Notes: a model not told the origin generated them from the letters alone. Shown: positions 29,706 to 41,838, counted from the stretch's first letter. The stretch is 64,000 nt of DNA from Chamaea fasciata (GCA_029207755.1 JARCOQ010000006.1:2458846-2522845); one strand, 5' to 3'. Made by a program: numbers and translations.

Positions 29706-31450
29706 CTGGGGAGGAAAGCACAGAACACTTATTGAAACCCTCATGCAATATCATCTCAAAACAATCCAAGGTGGGGACATTGCTGTGCATCTCGTAGAGC
29801 TCAGAGAGAGGAGTGGAAGCGTGGCTGCAGTCCCTGCAGGCACCTGGATGGGAAGGATTTATGGGTGAGTTCATACAACCCCAAGGGGAAAGAACACAGA
29901 GAAATCCCAGTCTGGTGGAGCAGCGAAAGTGTCCACGGATGAAGCAGAGAATGGGTGAACTGTGGGAGAGCATGAGAAGAACAAGCTGAGCACTAAACCC
30001 AAGTATCTGATCTTAAAGGAGATTAATAAATTGTTCATATGGTTGTCTGCAATGACTGTACTCTGAGCAAACCCAAAGGAAATTTAGGTGAAGACCACGG
30101 TAAAGAGCCTTGATCCCAAATGTCCCAAAAGTGGAGACAGGAATGAGGGAGAAGTCAGCTCCCCCTGGCTCACTGACACCTGAAATGTTACTGGGCAGGG
30201 GCAGAACACTCAGCTCCATTCAAACCCCGTGGGATTCCCTGTGCATGTGGGCAGAACAAACACTCACAAATAATCCAAGAAGATCAGCACGCTCAGGCTG
30301 CACGCCCATACTGTACGTGCTTCCCAGGAAATGTCCAGCAAAATTACAGGACGATGACATCAGTAAAATCATTTCCCCCAGCCCGTTCTAAGACAAGATT
30401 TTTATGGTGATTTCTTTCCCCTGGAGACCTCAGAAAGCTCCTGAGAAATGGGTATCATTATCTCCTCCCAAACACCTACGGATCCAGAGGCCCAGAGATG
30501 TGAGACGTCATCGTGCTGGCCAGGACAGAGCCCAGAGCTGCCAAGTCCAGACCAGCACGTGGCCATGGGGCCTTCCAAGGATGGGCCAACACCTCTCCTC
30601 TGCTCTGAGCCCAGAGAGGGCTTGGACACAGCTCTGCTCCGTGCCACGGGCCGGCAGCTGCTGCACGACTCCTGTCCTTCAGGCTTTTGTCCTGTGTCCA
30701 GTTGCATTTCCAGGATCTCCCAGGACAGAGCTTCGAGATCTCGCTGCCAAGTCAACCTGAGGCGCTGCCAAGAATGAGTTTTACTCCCTCCCCCTCTAAT
30801 AGATCTTGTGTTGTTTGTGCTTCTTCTATTTATTTCAATCTGCTTCATCTAGACCCATCCCAAACTCCGGGCAGGAGGACAACGCTGAAGTCATCCATGC
30901 GCTGGAAACGGTATCAGCAATACAAGATCCTCCCACCCCACCCGAGAGTATCCTCCCACCAGCACCACCTACCTACATGTTTTTCCTCCCCTTCCAAAAG
31001 AAAACCTGGCAAAAATCGACCTTACTCAGTGACCAAAAGGTCAGACAAACCCTGAACCAGAAGGAAACCAAGCTCTGGAGATAAGAGCTTTCCGTAGGCT
31101 CCGTCCATGGCCAGCCCTGCTGCTGCAAGCAGGGCAGGGCCTTCTCCAAGGGTCCCACTGGTGTGAGCAGTCAGCATTCTAGAGGGTTTCATCACCAGTT
31201 AAAATATCTGTCTGCGTGAATTTGAACTGATTCAGTCCTCCTGTCACTGGTGAGAGCAGCACTGGTCCTGCAATGCCTCCCCCAGGCTGTGCTCCAGGGT
31301 GGGATGTCGGGAAAAACCCACAACCAGTAGTTTGATGCTTTGATGACATGTTCCACTCATGGTGATTAACACACCACACTCAGCCTGGTCAGCTGCCTGC
31401 CAGAGTCTGAGATGAGCCTGGTCTACACAGGTTTGGCTTTGGGGAGAAAA
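29706..31450. other. PTPRA 5' intron, proximal part
   Basis: The acceptor at 29706-29708 shows the transcript continues upstream in an unseen noncoding exon. No exon, CR1 or RNA gene is recognised in this block. Confidence 0.5.
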
Positions 31451-31452
31451 TC

Positions 31453-31681
31453 CAATATTTATAAGGAAGAAATTCTTCCCTGTGAGGGTGGGGAGGCCCT
31501 GGAACAAGTTGCCCAGAGAAGCTGTGGCTGCCCCTGGATCCATGGAAGTGTCCAAGGCCAGGCTGGACAGGGGTTGGAGCAACCTGGGGTAGTTGAAGGT
31601 GTCCCTGCCCACGGCAGAGGTTGGACCTGGATGGTTTTTAAGGTCCCTTCCTACCTAAACCATTCCATAATTCTATGATCT
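31453..31681 (+). mobile_element. CR1 3' end
   Basis: It has gaaattcttccctgtgaggg, gtccaaggccaggctggaca, and ends ccattccataattctatgat. Confidence 0.9.
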
Positions 31682-32090
31682 TTGTAACTCGCTGCATGGC
31701 TGGGATTGTCCAAGCATCCCACAGTGGAGTCCACAGAAATAAGGTGCTCATCCTGACAGAACCGACGTGCAAAAGCAGGAGGAAGTTAAACACACACTGG
31801 AACTCCAGAGAATGGAAATGATGGGACAGAACTGCTCTGAAAACCTCACAAGGGCTGATGAAAGCACCAAGATCTCATCACTGCAACCACCTCCCTCACT
31901 GGGAGCCCATCACTAACACAGCAAGGACACAATGGCAAGGGAAAGGGAAAAATTTGGGTCTTCTGGAAACACTGCTAGGGAAAAAAGTGACCACCTGCTC
32001 TGTTTTGATGAATATTTGCACAGAAACACCACTCATAAAGGCGGATACAGCTCTTTTTTCTTCCCTCAACTTGTTTCTCAAAACAAGAAT

Positions 32091-32350
32091 TCCCCTTCAT
32101 TTGGGATCCCCATTCATTTTGAGTTCTGTTTATTTTTGGATCCCATTCACTTGGGATCCATAATCATTTGGGATTCCCATTCATTTGTGGTTCTGCTCAT
32201 TCATGATCCCACTCATTTGGAATCCATTTGTTTGGCATTCCCATTCATTTAGTATCCCATTAATTTAGGGTCCCTATTCACAGTGGGTCCTCATTCATTT
32301 GGGATCCCATTCATTTAGGATCCCCATTCATCTGGGATCCCACTTATCCC
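32091..32350. repeat. Minisatellite, unit about 17 bp (CCCATTCATTTGGGATC)
   Basis: The unit recurs about 14 times with substitutions and small indels (cattcatttgggatccc, cattcacttgggatcc, cattcatttaggatcc). The array is bounded by unique sequence. Confidence 0.85.
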
Positions 32351-32615
32351 ATTTCTGGTCCTGTTTTGGGCAAGCTGTGCCAGAGCCTCCCCACATCCTC
32401 ATCACACTTTCCCTTGCAATTAAAGCAGGACACGGAGGGTGGGAAGAAAGAAGGAAAAGCCATGAATCCCCTCTCTGGTCTCCATTATCAGGAAATAACC
32501 CACCAAGGATAAAAGAGTTTGGGCTTATTTCCATAAACCGTGATTGCTACATGGATGAGAACTACAAGGAGATTCCGGGACTGGCTGCAAAGCCCCTTTG
32601 GGATGGTGGGATGAT

Positions 32616-32680
32616 CACAGAATCGTTTAGGTTAGAAAAGACCCTTAAGCTCATCAAGTCCAGCCATCGATGAGGGTCCC
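32616..32680 (-). mobile_element. CR1-like 3' tip
   Basis: The sequence cagaatcgtttaggttagaa then gacccttaagctcatcaagt resembles a CR1 3' end of a different subfamily. Confidence 0.6.
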
Positions 32681-33049
32681 TCCTCTGCTGAGGCGGCAGC
32701 ACGGCTCCGATGCTTTGGGATTACATCAGCAGGCAGGGAGCACTAAACCCCTCTTGGTTCTACGTTTAATCAGTTCATTGATCCATGAATGGATTGCAGG
32801 AGGAGGAAGGGCTTGGCGAGGGGAGATAATGCTGGATTTCCCCGAGCCTTTCCCTGCTCCCGTGAAGAAAGCTGGATGCGGGCGGTCCGTGCGGAACCTG
32901 AGTTTTTATGGCTTTATTACTGTGACCGTCAGAAAGAATGAGATGCTGGGAGCATCCCAGCTTGCCGTGCACATCATTACCCAAAAAATCCAAATCCCTG
33001 GAGCTGCTCCTGTGACCGGCAATCAGCTGCCAGAGCTGCTTTATCACCT

Positions 33050-33470
33050 TAAAACTGGATCCGGAGCAGGCGAAGAGCCCTGCGCCGGGGGAGGGCTGTG
33101 CCAGCCCAGCTCCCAATTCCCAGCCCCTGCTCTCAAACACTCCCCGTTCCCAAAAGCAGCATAAATAAACGCCAGCGGTTCCTCGTTCCCCGCTCCTTAA
33201 CATAAAAGGCCTCCAGAGTCCTACCCCAAAGCTGGAGAAACCCGAGTCTCCCTTCCCCCTCGGCTCCCTCCCTGCTGGTTTCGGAAACGGAGAGGAAATA
33301 CTTGTAATGTTATCAACATAAACACAGCTCTTGGCCGGCTGCAACATCCTGCGAGCTCTGCAGAAAAACACCCTGACGTCAGGGCGCCGGCTCTGCCCAG
33401 GAGAAAGGAGCCGGCTCTGGCACCGCCGCTCCGGAGGGTCGGGATGCTCGGCATCGTGGCTCGTTCTGAG
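33050..33470. promoter_or_regulatory. CpG-richer patch with perfect CRE, possible promoter or enhancer
   Basis: CpG dinucleotides are clearly denser than in flanking sequence, and a perfect TGACGTCA lies at 33374-33381 inside a wider palindrome ccctgacgtcaggg. It is single-copy-looking. Strand and target are unknown; PTPRA is the nearest gene. Confidence 0.3.
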
Positions 33471-33535
33471 ACCTCCTTTTTTCAAAGATCAGGCTTGGAA
33501 ACCTCGATTATTTCCACTGGTGATGCCCATAAATA

Positions 33536-33562
33536 TTATATATATATGTATATATATACTTT
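33536..33562. repeat. Short TA-rich microsatellite
   Basis: Alternating TA with one G interruption (tatatatatgtatatatata). Confidence 0.8.
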
Positions 33563-34727
33563 TTTTTGATAGATATATAGTGTATGCGCACTGCATTCTT
33601 CCATAAACTGCTTGGGATCTTCCTTATAGGAAAGGCTGGGATTTTAAGCTGCAGGATGTATGTTTAAAAGAAGCAGATCTTGTCAGGTTGATTGATGCCG
33701 GAGGGGGTGAAAAAAAAAAATAAAGGAATAATCTCTTTATAAAGCAATAAGTGGCTTCAAAATGCCTGTGCTGGTGCTACAGGGGGGGTCAGGCTGCAGG
33801 ATCACCCTGCCCGCGCTTCCAGAATGCGAAGGAATTAGAGTTTATTGCTGCAGAAACTGCCCAGATCCAACCCGGATACAGCCGTCCACAATCAAAGGCA
33901 GGATTTACCCCCACCTCTGACATATTCCTAATTCCTGGAAAATGAGGCAATCTTTTTCTGTGTGCACTGAGGAGACACAACCTGAATTCTAACCAGCCTT
34001 CCGGGACCCCAGAAATCCCTGCTGTCATCAGGAGGATGCTGAAAGGCAGTGGGCTCAACTGATTCTGCCTGACTGCCTTGTGCTGGTTCCAACTGCAGCG
34101 AAAAATAAAAATAAATGTTCAGTTTTCCTATTTATTTGTTGGCGGGGAGGAGAGGCTGCAGAACTGGGAGCAAGGTTGGCTCTTTGAAGCAGCTCACAGT
34201 AGGGCGAGAACAAGCAGGGAGCATAAAGAAAGGGGGAAAAGGACATTTTTTTTTTAATTCTTTTTGGTGGCAGCAAGCCATCAGCATGGCTCAGCCACCC
34301 TGGGAAAACAAACCTGCCATTCCTCTCCCCCTCCCTGCTCCTTTTAAATCCTGCTTGTGGATTTCCAGCCTCTCACTGGAGCTGTGATCCACAGCAGAGG
34401 AGTTTGTCTGATAGCCAAGGGCAACTTCACTCATCACCCCAAACCTCTCAATGAGAGGCAAAGGATGTAAAAACACACATGGGAAGAGCCGAGGGCTGTG
34501 GTGAGTTGGCCATCACAGAGAGAGAAGAATTGAATTTAGGGAGGAAAAAGGGTTTTGTTGCACTAAAACGCAGTGACTAATTCCTTGCATGTGTCTCCGA
34601 AGCTGAAGCAAGGCCTTTGATGTGTCACTGAACATTATCCCCCCAGCCTCTGCTGTTCCACTCTTCACCAGAAAAGATGAATCACAGCAGCCATTCACCC
34701 TTTCTGATAATCCATTTAGTTTTCTTC

Positions 34728-34744
34728 TTCTTTTCTTTCTTTCT

Positions 34745-34809
<65 letters not shown>

Positions 34810-34813
34810 TTTC

Positions 34814-34845
<32 letters not shown>

Positions 34846-35025
34846 TTCTCTCTTTCTCTCATCTCTCTTCTCTTTCTCTCTTCTCTCTTCTTCTCTTCTT
34901 TCTTTCTTTCTTTCTCTTTCTTTCTTCTTCTTCTTCTTTCTTTCACTTCTTTCTTTCTTTCTTTCTTTCTTTCTTCTTCTTTCTTTCTTCTTTCTTTTTC
35001 TTTCTTTTTTTTCTTTCTTCTGTTA
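34728..35025. repeat. Polypyrimidine tract: (TTTC)n, (TC)n, (TTC)n
   Basis: About 300 bp of almost pure T/C on the plus strand. It starts as (TTTC)n, becomes (TC)n near 34815-34840, then mixed TTC and TTTC. The minus strand is purine-only. All open frames here are artefacts of the repeat. Confidence 0.95.
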
Positions 35026-35175
35026 AATAAACAGGCAACTTCCCCATGAGTGACAGCCCCTGCACGGAGTGGGGCAGGAGGAGGATGAGCCTGTGGGAAG
35101 GGGCCTGGAGCTTGGCATTCTCCACCTGCTCAACCTTCCACAAATCACTGCTTTCCTGCACATCAGGATTTGCTC

Positions 35176-35600
35176 ATGGCATGGTTTGGAAGGCACTTTA
35201 AAAACAATCCAGTTCCAACTTCCTGGTTTGGGCAGGGACACCTCCTGCTGTCCCAGGTTGCTCCAAGCCCGGTCCAGCCTGGCCTTGGACACTTCCAGGG
35301 ATCCCGGGGCAGCCACAGCTGTCTCTGGGCACCCTGTGCCGGGGCTTTAACACTCTCACATTAATTAATTTCTCCACCTAATTCTGCTTTCTGGCAGTGT
35401 GAGGCTATTTCACCCTGTCCCATCCCTCCAGGCCCTTGTTCAAAGCCCCTCTTCAGCCTCTCCTGGAGCCCCCTTTAGGCCCCGGAAGGTTTTGAAGGCC
35501 TCCCTGGAACCTTCTCCAGGTGAACACCCCCAGCTCTCCCATCTGTCTCCAGAGCACAGGGGCTCCAATTCTTGAAGCATTTTCATGTCCCTTCAGTTCA
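35176..35600 (-). mobile_element. CR1 3' region
   Basis: It has catggtttggaaggcacttt, ttgctccaagcccggtccag, ttggacacttccagggatcc and a longer upstream CR1 part with gagcacaggggctcc. It begins 150 bp after the pyrimidine tract. Confidence 0.88.
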
Positions 35601-35884
35601 ACAGGTGAACAAACACTCATCTTTCAAAGAGTATCATCATGATGCGTGCAAGGAGGGAACCCAACACTATTCCCACCTGGATTTCTGGGGCACCTAGAAA
35701 TATCTGCCACTTGTTAGGATAATGTTAAAATCTGCTGGTTTGAACCAGTATCAATCTTTCCTGTGGATATGAACTTGAGTGAGATGTTAACCCATCCCAT
35801 GGGGTTCCTCTCTCAAAGCCCACGCAGCAGCAGCAACATGGGAGGATGGAGAGGATCAGGTGTTTCAGCAGCCAGAACTTGGAA

Positions 35885-36432
35885 GGAGGTTCCCCAAGCA
35901 GGTCCAGGGGAGGGGATCCTGCCCCTCTGCTCAGCACTGGGGAGGACACACCTGGAGCGCTGGGTCCAGTCCTGCCTCCCCTAGGACAAGAGGGACATGG
36001 CCAGGACTTGGGGAGAGCCCAGTGAGGGGACTGGAGCATCTCTGCTCTGAGGACAGGCTGGGACAGCTGGGACTGCTCAGCCTGGAGAAGAGAAGGCTCC
36101 GGGGGTCTCATCCCTGTGCATCAACACCTGCAGGGAGGGTGCAGAGAGGATGGAGCCAGGCTCTTGCCAGTGGTGGCCAGGGACAGGACAAGGGGCCATG
36201 GGCACACACTGACCACAGGAGGGTCCCTCTGAACACCAGGAACACGTTTTGGCTGTGAGGGGGACCAGGTGCTGACACAGGTTGCCCAGGGAAGTTGTGG
36301 ATTCTCCTTCCCTGGAAATATTCAAAATTTGTCTGGACACTGTCCCATGCAATCAGATCTGGCAGCTCTGCTGGTGCAGGAGGTTGGATCAGATGACTTC
36401 CAGAGGTTCCTTCCAAGATCAATCAGTGTGAC
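35885..36432 (+). mobile_element. CR1 fragment, inverted partner of 11055-11757
   Basis: The translation has [20 protein letters not shown] and [10 protein letters not shown]. The part 35895-36300 is nearly identical to the reverse complement of 11100-11505. Confidence 0.9.
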
Positions 36433-36550
36433 TCTCTAACTGCCTGTCCTCCAAACTTTTCAAAAAGCAAAGCTGCCAGGATTTGAAGCTCATAATGGAG
36501 TAGGAAAGCACCCAGCACTGAGTAGGAGATCCCTACACCATGCAGGATGT

Positions 36551-36655
36551 TGGGAGGGATTCACAAGAATCACCAAGTCCAACTCCTGATCCTGAACAGG
36601 ACAACCCCAAAAATCACACCATGTGCCTGAGAGCATTGTCCAAACACTTCTGGAA
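36551..36655 (-). mobile_element. CR1 fragment
   Basis: It has atcaccaagtccaactcctg then atcacaccatgtgcctgaga, a known CR1 3' region pattern on the minus strand. Confidence 0.7.
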
Positions 36656-36860
36656 CTGAAAAATAAACTGATGAGGTTTTCAGAAAAAAGAAACACCCCA
36701 AACCAGCAAAAACAAACAAAAAAACAAACCGAAAACAACCAAACAAACAAAAGCCCTAAACAAAACAAAACAGAGAGAAACAATAACTGTGGATGTTTTT
36801 GGGACATGATATAGTTCAACTTCCTAGAGAGATGCAGAAATAGTGACAGTGGGTACAGTC

Positions 36861-36925
36861 ACTGAACCAGAGAATGGTTTGGGTTGGAAGGGACCCTAAG
36901 GATCACCCAGTTCCAACCCCCACAA
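36861..36925 (-). mobile_element. CR1 3' tip
   Basis: It reads agagaatggtttgggttgga and gggaccctaaggatcaccca. Confidence 0.75.
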
Positions 36926-38168
36926 TTAGTCCCCTGTAATTGGCACACCAGACCTTACTCTTCTGTAATATCTTGCTTTTAGGAAAGAATTTTGTCTCTG
37001 CATGTTTAAAAACAAGCAAATAATAACAAAGAACCTACAAAGACTTGATGGTCTCACGCTAAAAATATGGAAGCAAAAGCCAGGGGATGAGGCTACATCC
37101 CTGGATGAAGCCAGGAGCAGAGCTGTGGCACATCTAAGACCAAGGCTCTTGAAGATCCTTGTCCATGGAAGGGCACCCCTGCCACAGCCACCGCCTGGAA
37201 ACCGCCCGAGGTGCCTCAGAGGGGAAGAACTACAAATACAAATTATTTTCCTAATAATAATTTTCCTAATAACTCTCATAATTAGGACAGGTTTAATTTG
37301 CCCTCAGCCACTCTTTTCTCCTGGCGCCACAGATGTGTGATCACGGGAATACGTGCCAGTTGCTACTGCAGAATAAACGGGGATGGCTGGGGGAACAAAT
37401 TATGGAAGAGACAGAGGGGATGAAGAGCTTCCTGGGCTTGGAGCAATGGAGAATGACCAGTTGGAGAGAGTTTCCTAAAGGACAGAGACTCCAGGCGGGA
37501 CAGGTGAGAGCCAAGAGAAGGGGAAGTTTTGAGGAGGAGTGCAGAGAGCTGGGCCTGAGGGAGCTGTCAGGGCAGGGAGGAGGAAGGTGAAGGACCAAGT
37601 CCAAGCCTCGACCAGCAGGAAGGTGCTGGGATGGAGGTGAGGGATGTGCACAGGAGCTGTGCTGACAAGGGGAGAGGGAGGTGAGACCTTCTCTGGGATG
37701 ATTAACACACATCTGCCAAAGAAACGCCCTCAGAGCTCGTAAAAACCCCTGGCTAGTACAAGACCACTCTCCTGGTGTGCTTCCCCCACGGGATCAGCGC
37801 TGCAGCCGCAACACGGCACCAGGAAGCGGAGAACAACCACCGGAGAGGCACGGGAGAAGCTGGCTCAACTCATCATCCAAAACCGTTAATTAATAATCAA
37901 AACAAAAAAGTCAAGGCACGCAGGAACGTATTTCCTTAAATATCCCGTTCTAGGGAGCCCCCTCCTAAGTCCCAGGCGTGTACAAAGGAAACACGAGCAC
38001 AGTTCACATTCCAGCTATGAAAAGGACCGGTTGCTTTTGATGGAGGAGTCAGGATGAAGGATGGCCATTATTCAGCATGACAACATCCCTACCTAACAAA
38101 ATGCCTTTCGGAGAAAGCGAACGGTGCGTGGGGAGGAGAAACGAGGCGTAAAATAAAAGAAACCCCTA

Positions 38169-38231
38169 CCAAAAAAAAAAAAAAAAAAAAAAAAAAAGAA
38201 AGAAAAAAAAAAAAGAAGGAAAAAAAAAAGC
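38169..38231. repeat. Poly-A tract
   Basis: More than 28 As in a row followed by broken A-runs to 38231. On the minus strand this is a T-tract. No retrogene body is seen beside it. Confidence 0.9.
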
Positions 38232-38299
38232 CCAACGTTTAGGCTCAGCCCTTTCTGCAGCAGGACCGGGATGAAGTCCCAGCTCCACGCCAAGATTGA

Positions 38300-38680
38300 G
38301 CCGGGAGCGTTCAGGCAGTGAGGGCTCGGAGCATCCTACTTAAAACAAAGGTGTCGGAGGGGATCACTCGCATGACAGCCTTAAAATCTCATTACAGAGG
38401 CTCAGCCCCAATTAAAACGCATGCGTTCGGTCATGCAGCTTAATCTCCGTGGTTGTGCTTACCCTGAAATCCACCCGGGACACCTGTAGGTGCGGGGAGC
38501 AGCCAGCCCGTCCCACGGAGCAGCCCCCGGGGCTAAGAAAGTGCCGCGGAGCCGTGAAATCACCGCTTTACCTGCGGTAATTCTGCACCGCTGCTCAGTT
38601 CAGCCCTGTTGCCACAGTAACACTTGTGGTGTAGCCGAGATCACTGATTATGAAACTAGGAAAAAAATCAGAGGCTGCTA
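38300..38680 (-). promoter_or_regulatory. CpG-rich patch with minus-strand donors; candidate PTPRA 5' exon
   Basis: CpG density is raised from about 37780 to 38780. On the minus strand two good donors occur: CCGCAG|GTAAAG (GT at 38571-38570) and TTCAGG|GTAAGC (GT at 38462-38461). A CpG-rich exon ending at such a donor upstream of PTPRA would suit a noncoding first exon. No transcript evidence is available here. Confidence 0.3.
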
Positions 38681-39517
38681 ATTAGGATATACTCCAGTTC
38701 TCCAAAAGCTCCATATTAATGACATTACGACTGCGAGCGCAGGGAAAACAGATGCCAGGAAGAATCACCTCGGTCAGCACCCACGGCCAACAGCTCCTTT
38801 TTTTTTTCTTTTTTTGGGTCTTTTTTTTATAGACAGGTCTTAAAAATCCAGCCTGCAAATTCCCTGTAAGATCGACTTGTTTTCCTCCTCCTTGAACAAA
38901 CGTGCAAGACTCGGTGGAACAGTCTTTACTCTTTACATATATTTGCATGTATTAGACTGGGGGGGGAAAAAATAAAGAAAGGGTTGAGGATGAGGCACAA
39001 ATGGTGACAGCCAGAGCGGGGCCAGAGATGCATCCACTGCATCTCTCATTCACTGTGTTTCTCTGTTTCCCAGATAAACCAAAATCATGATTTTACCAGT
39101 GGCTGCGAGGGTTTATAAACAAGGTTTGCAAACGAGGGGAACTGGATTGGAAGCGTATTCCTCCCTGACTTACGTGAGTGCCAAAAGCATCGTGAGGCAC
39201 GTCTTCTGCTGAAGGCTTCAAGCTGCAAAGTCTGACTGGAGCAGTTGTGCTGCCAGACACAACTGTTTTTCAGCACAATCCACAAATAAGACATCGGAGT
39301 GTGTTTCCAGGTGAAAAGAAAATTGCCTGACAGGTATTTCTGGAGCTGCAAGCCCAGAGAGATGCTGCCTGAAAAAGTCAGCTCATCAAAATGCCACGAT
39401 TTTTCCATTTTCTCAGATGACCAATCCAGTGAGGGGATGAAATGCTGCTGAACATGTGGGGCCAGGGAAAAGTGAGTTCATGGATTTTAGAGAATTTACA
39501 AGAGCTTCCTATCCTGA

Positions 39518-39605
39518 AAGTGTCCAAGGCCACGCTGGACAGGGCTTGGAGCAACCTGGGATAGTGGAAAGTGTCCCTGCCCATGGCAGGGCATGAACAA
39601 GATGG
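39518..39605 (+). mobile_element. CR1 3' fragment
   Basis: It has gtccaaggccacgctggaca and ggagcaacctgggatagtgg then cctgcccatggcagg. Confidence 0.8.
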
Positions 39606-39715
39606 TCTCAAAGGTCCTGTCCAACCTGGCCTTGAGCACTTCCAGGATAGGAAGGGCAGCCACAGCTACTCTGGGCACCCTGTGCCAGAGTTTTACCACT
39701 CTCATTCTAATAAAC
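39606..39715 (-). mobile_element. CR1 3' fragment, inverted next to the previous one
   Basis: It has tgtccaacctggccttgagc and cactctgggcaccctgtgcc-type blocks on the minus strand, abutting the plus-strand copy. Confidence 0.75.
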
Positions 39716-40821
39716 ATGTTCTTTACATCCAGAACTTGGAGGGCAACTGGGGACCCACCTTTTTATCCCCCACTTTGAGGCAGGAAAATAAGTGAGAATA
39801 ATTTTTTTCTCCGTCAGCATCACCAAAAGCCTTGAAATCACAGAGTCCCCCACTCACAACTGCACAAAGCAATTTCTTCTCCCACTCAACAGCAATACTG
39901 AGGAAGTGTTAGATGGAGTGTTAATTACCTATAAATCTGATTTATTAGCTGGAAACAACACAAGACGCCCACCAACCATCACATATGAGCAACTGGCCAA
40001 GTATGAGGGCACCCGGTCCTGGGCGGACTGGGATTGGCATGTTGCAGATAACAAATTAATACAACCAGTGGGGTTCAGCTGCATTTGATGGTTTAGTTGG
40101 AGGCATTATTTCCAGCCTTTTAATAGGCTTATTTACAGGAATTAGTCCTTTAATGCCGTGTGCTCCTGTATCCAGTGCAGTATAAGCCGGCTGGATGCGA
40201 CCACAGAGAGAACATCTGCTTTTGTGAGCATTTAGGGAAATTATTGCCAATTACATGGACGGCAGGTGAGGGCAGCTGGGGAGGGAGGATCTGCCAGGAG
40301 AGATGAGGAGCCTTGCTGGAAGCTGACGGGAGCAGGAAGTGCCCTTGGAACATAAATATCTCAGCAAAAAGGAGCTGTTGCCCAGACTGCCACCAAAACA
40401 CCCTCAGCAAGGAAAGGATTTCACGGGCCTGCAGAGTTTAGGAGTGATCTCTGTTACCATTCACACTGTCAGCATTTTGAGCAGGTCAGTCTCCCAAATA
40501 TTTCTTCTCATCAGACCATGCTCCTGAAAAACGACCACACTCTGCTTGTCTCCAGTGGCTCTGTTTCCACCTTTATCTTTCTTTTTTTTTCCCCATCTGT
40601 TTTCCATCAATTTTTCTAATCTGTCTTTTGTTCACCTTTCCATCTTCCATGCCCAAGAGAGGTGTCCTTATTTAAAGCAAAGTGATGCTGTGGCACAGGT
40701 CACGGAGCCAAACAAAGCTGGACACCTTCTATCATTGCTACTGCTATAAACACATTATGTAAAAATATATTTATGGAGGTGACCACAATGTCAAGGGAGA
40801 GAATTCTGCCTCCAGTGCTGT

Positions 40822-41322
40822 CCAGCTCTGGGATCCCCAACATCAAGAGGATGTGGAGCTGCTGGAGCAAATCCAGAGGAGTCCAGGAGATGCTCCAAGG
40901 GCTGGAGCCCCTCTGCTCTGGAGACACATGGGAGAGCTGGGAATGTTCACTGGGAATGGAGAGGAGAAGGCTCCAGGGAGACCTCAGAGCTGTCAGTGCC
41001 TAAAGGGGCTCCAGGAGAGCTGGAGCGGGACTGGGGACAAGGGATGGAGGGACAGGACAAAGGGGAATGGCTTCCCACTGCCAGAGGGCAGGGATGGATG
41101 GGATATTGGGAAGAAATCCTTCCCTGTGAGGGTGGGCAGGCCCTGGCACAGGGTGCCCAGAGAAGCTGTGGCTGCCCCTGGATGCCTGCAAGTGTCCAAG
41201 GCCAGGGTGGACAGGGCTTGGAGCAACCTGGGACAGTGGAAGATGTCCCTCCATGGCAGGGGGTGGGACTGGATGATCTTTAAGCTTCCCTCCAACTCAA
41301 ACCATCCTGTGATTCTTTGTTT
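40822..41322 (+). mobile_element. CR1, about 0.5 kb of 3' part
   Basis: It runs from gagctgctggagcaaatcca through ggctccagggagacctcaga and cttccctgtgagggtgggca to a 3' end accatcctgtgattctttg. Confidence 0.92.
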
Positions 41323-41838
41323 CTGAGATTTATACATCTCTAAACCTAATATAATATAGCTACTACAAATTATATATAGATTTTGCTATAAACCACCATA
41401 AACCCGATATCACTGCAATAAACATATTTCCTGCTGACTCAAGATTGTAAGAACTACTCCTAAACACCATGGTGAGTACAAGCCCCTGCTGAGACCAACA
41501 CAAAACCTGATGTTCAGTAGTTCTGAAAAATATATAATTAAAATGCAGCTTCTTATCTTTGAAGTGATTAACCAACATCCTGGGACGACTGACTTTTAGC
41601 CCTCCCATGTTATTCACAATTCATCCTCTATTTTCATCTCCCCAACAAAAGGCTGAACTCAACTGTATTATTGTCAGCCAGGGCTTTTATCTCCAGTCTT
41701 TGGAGCGGTCAAGGCATGGGACAGAACAATGGCTCTCACAGGAGAACAAATACAATCTGAACAAAAATACCCTGTTGCTAAGGTCTAAACCAGCCTTCTT
41801 TTGGGCACAGTCGGGTAGCTGGGAATTCCAGAGCACCC

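Noticed and set aside
32775..33485. 236-codon minus-strand frame
   Set aside because: No domain; it overlaps the CpG-rich patch where stops are rarer.
34622..35030. Ser/Phe/Leu-rich and Lys/Arg/Glu-rich frames on both strands
   Set aside because: They are translations of the pyrimidine microsatellite.
39792..40185. Coding-looking stretch followed by a hydrophobic segment in another frame ending in TAA at 40183-40185
   Set aside because: The hydrophobic frame is open for only 41 codons and neither part matches a family I know; it may be an old element relic or chance. blastx against retroelement proteins would decide.
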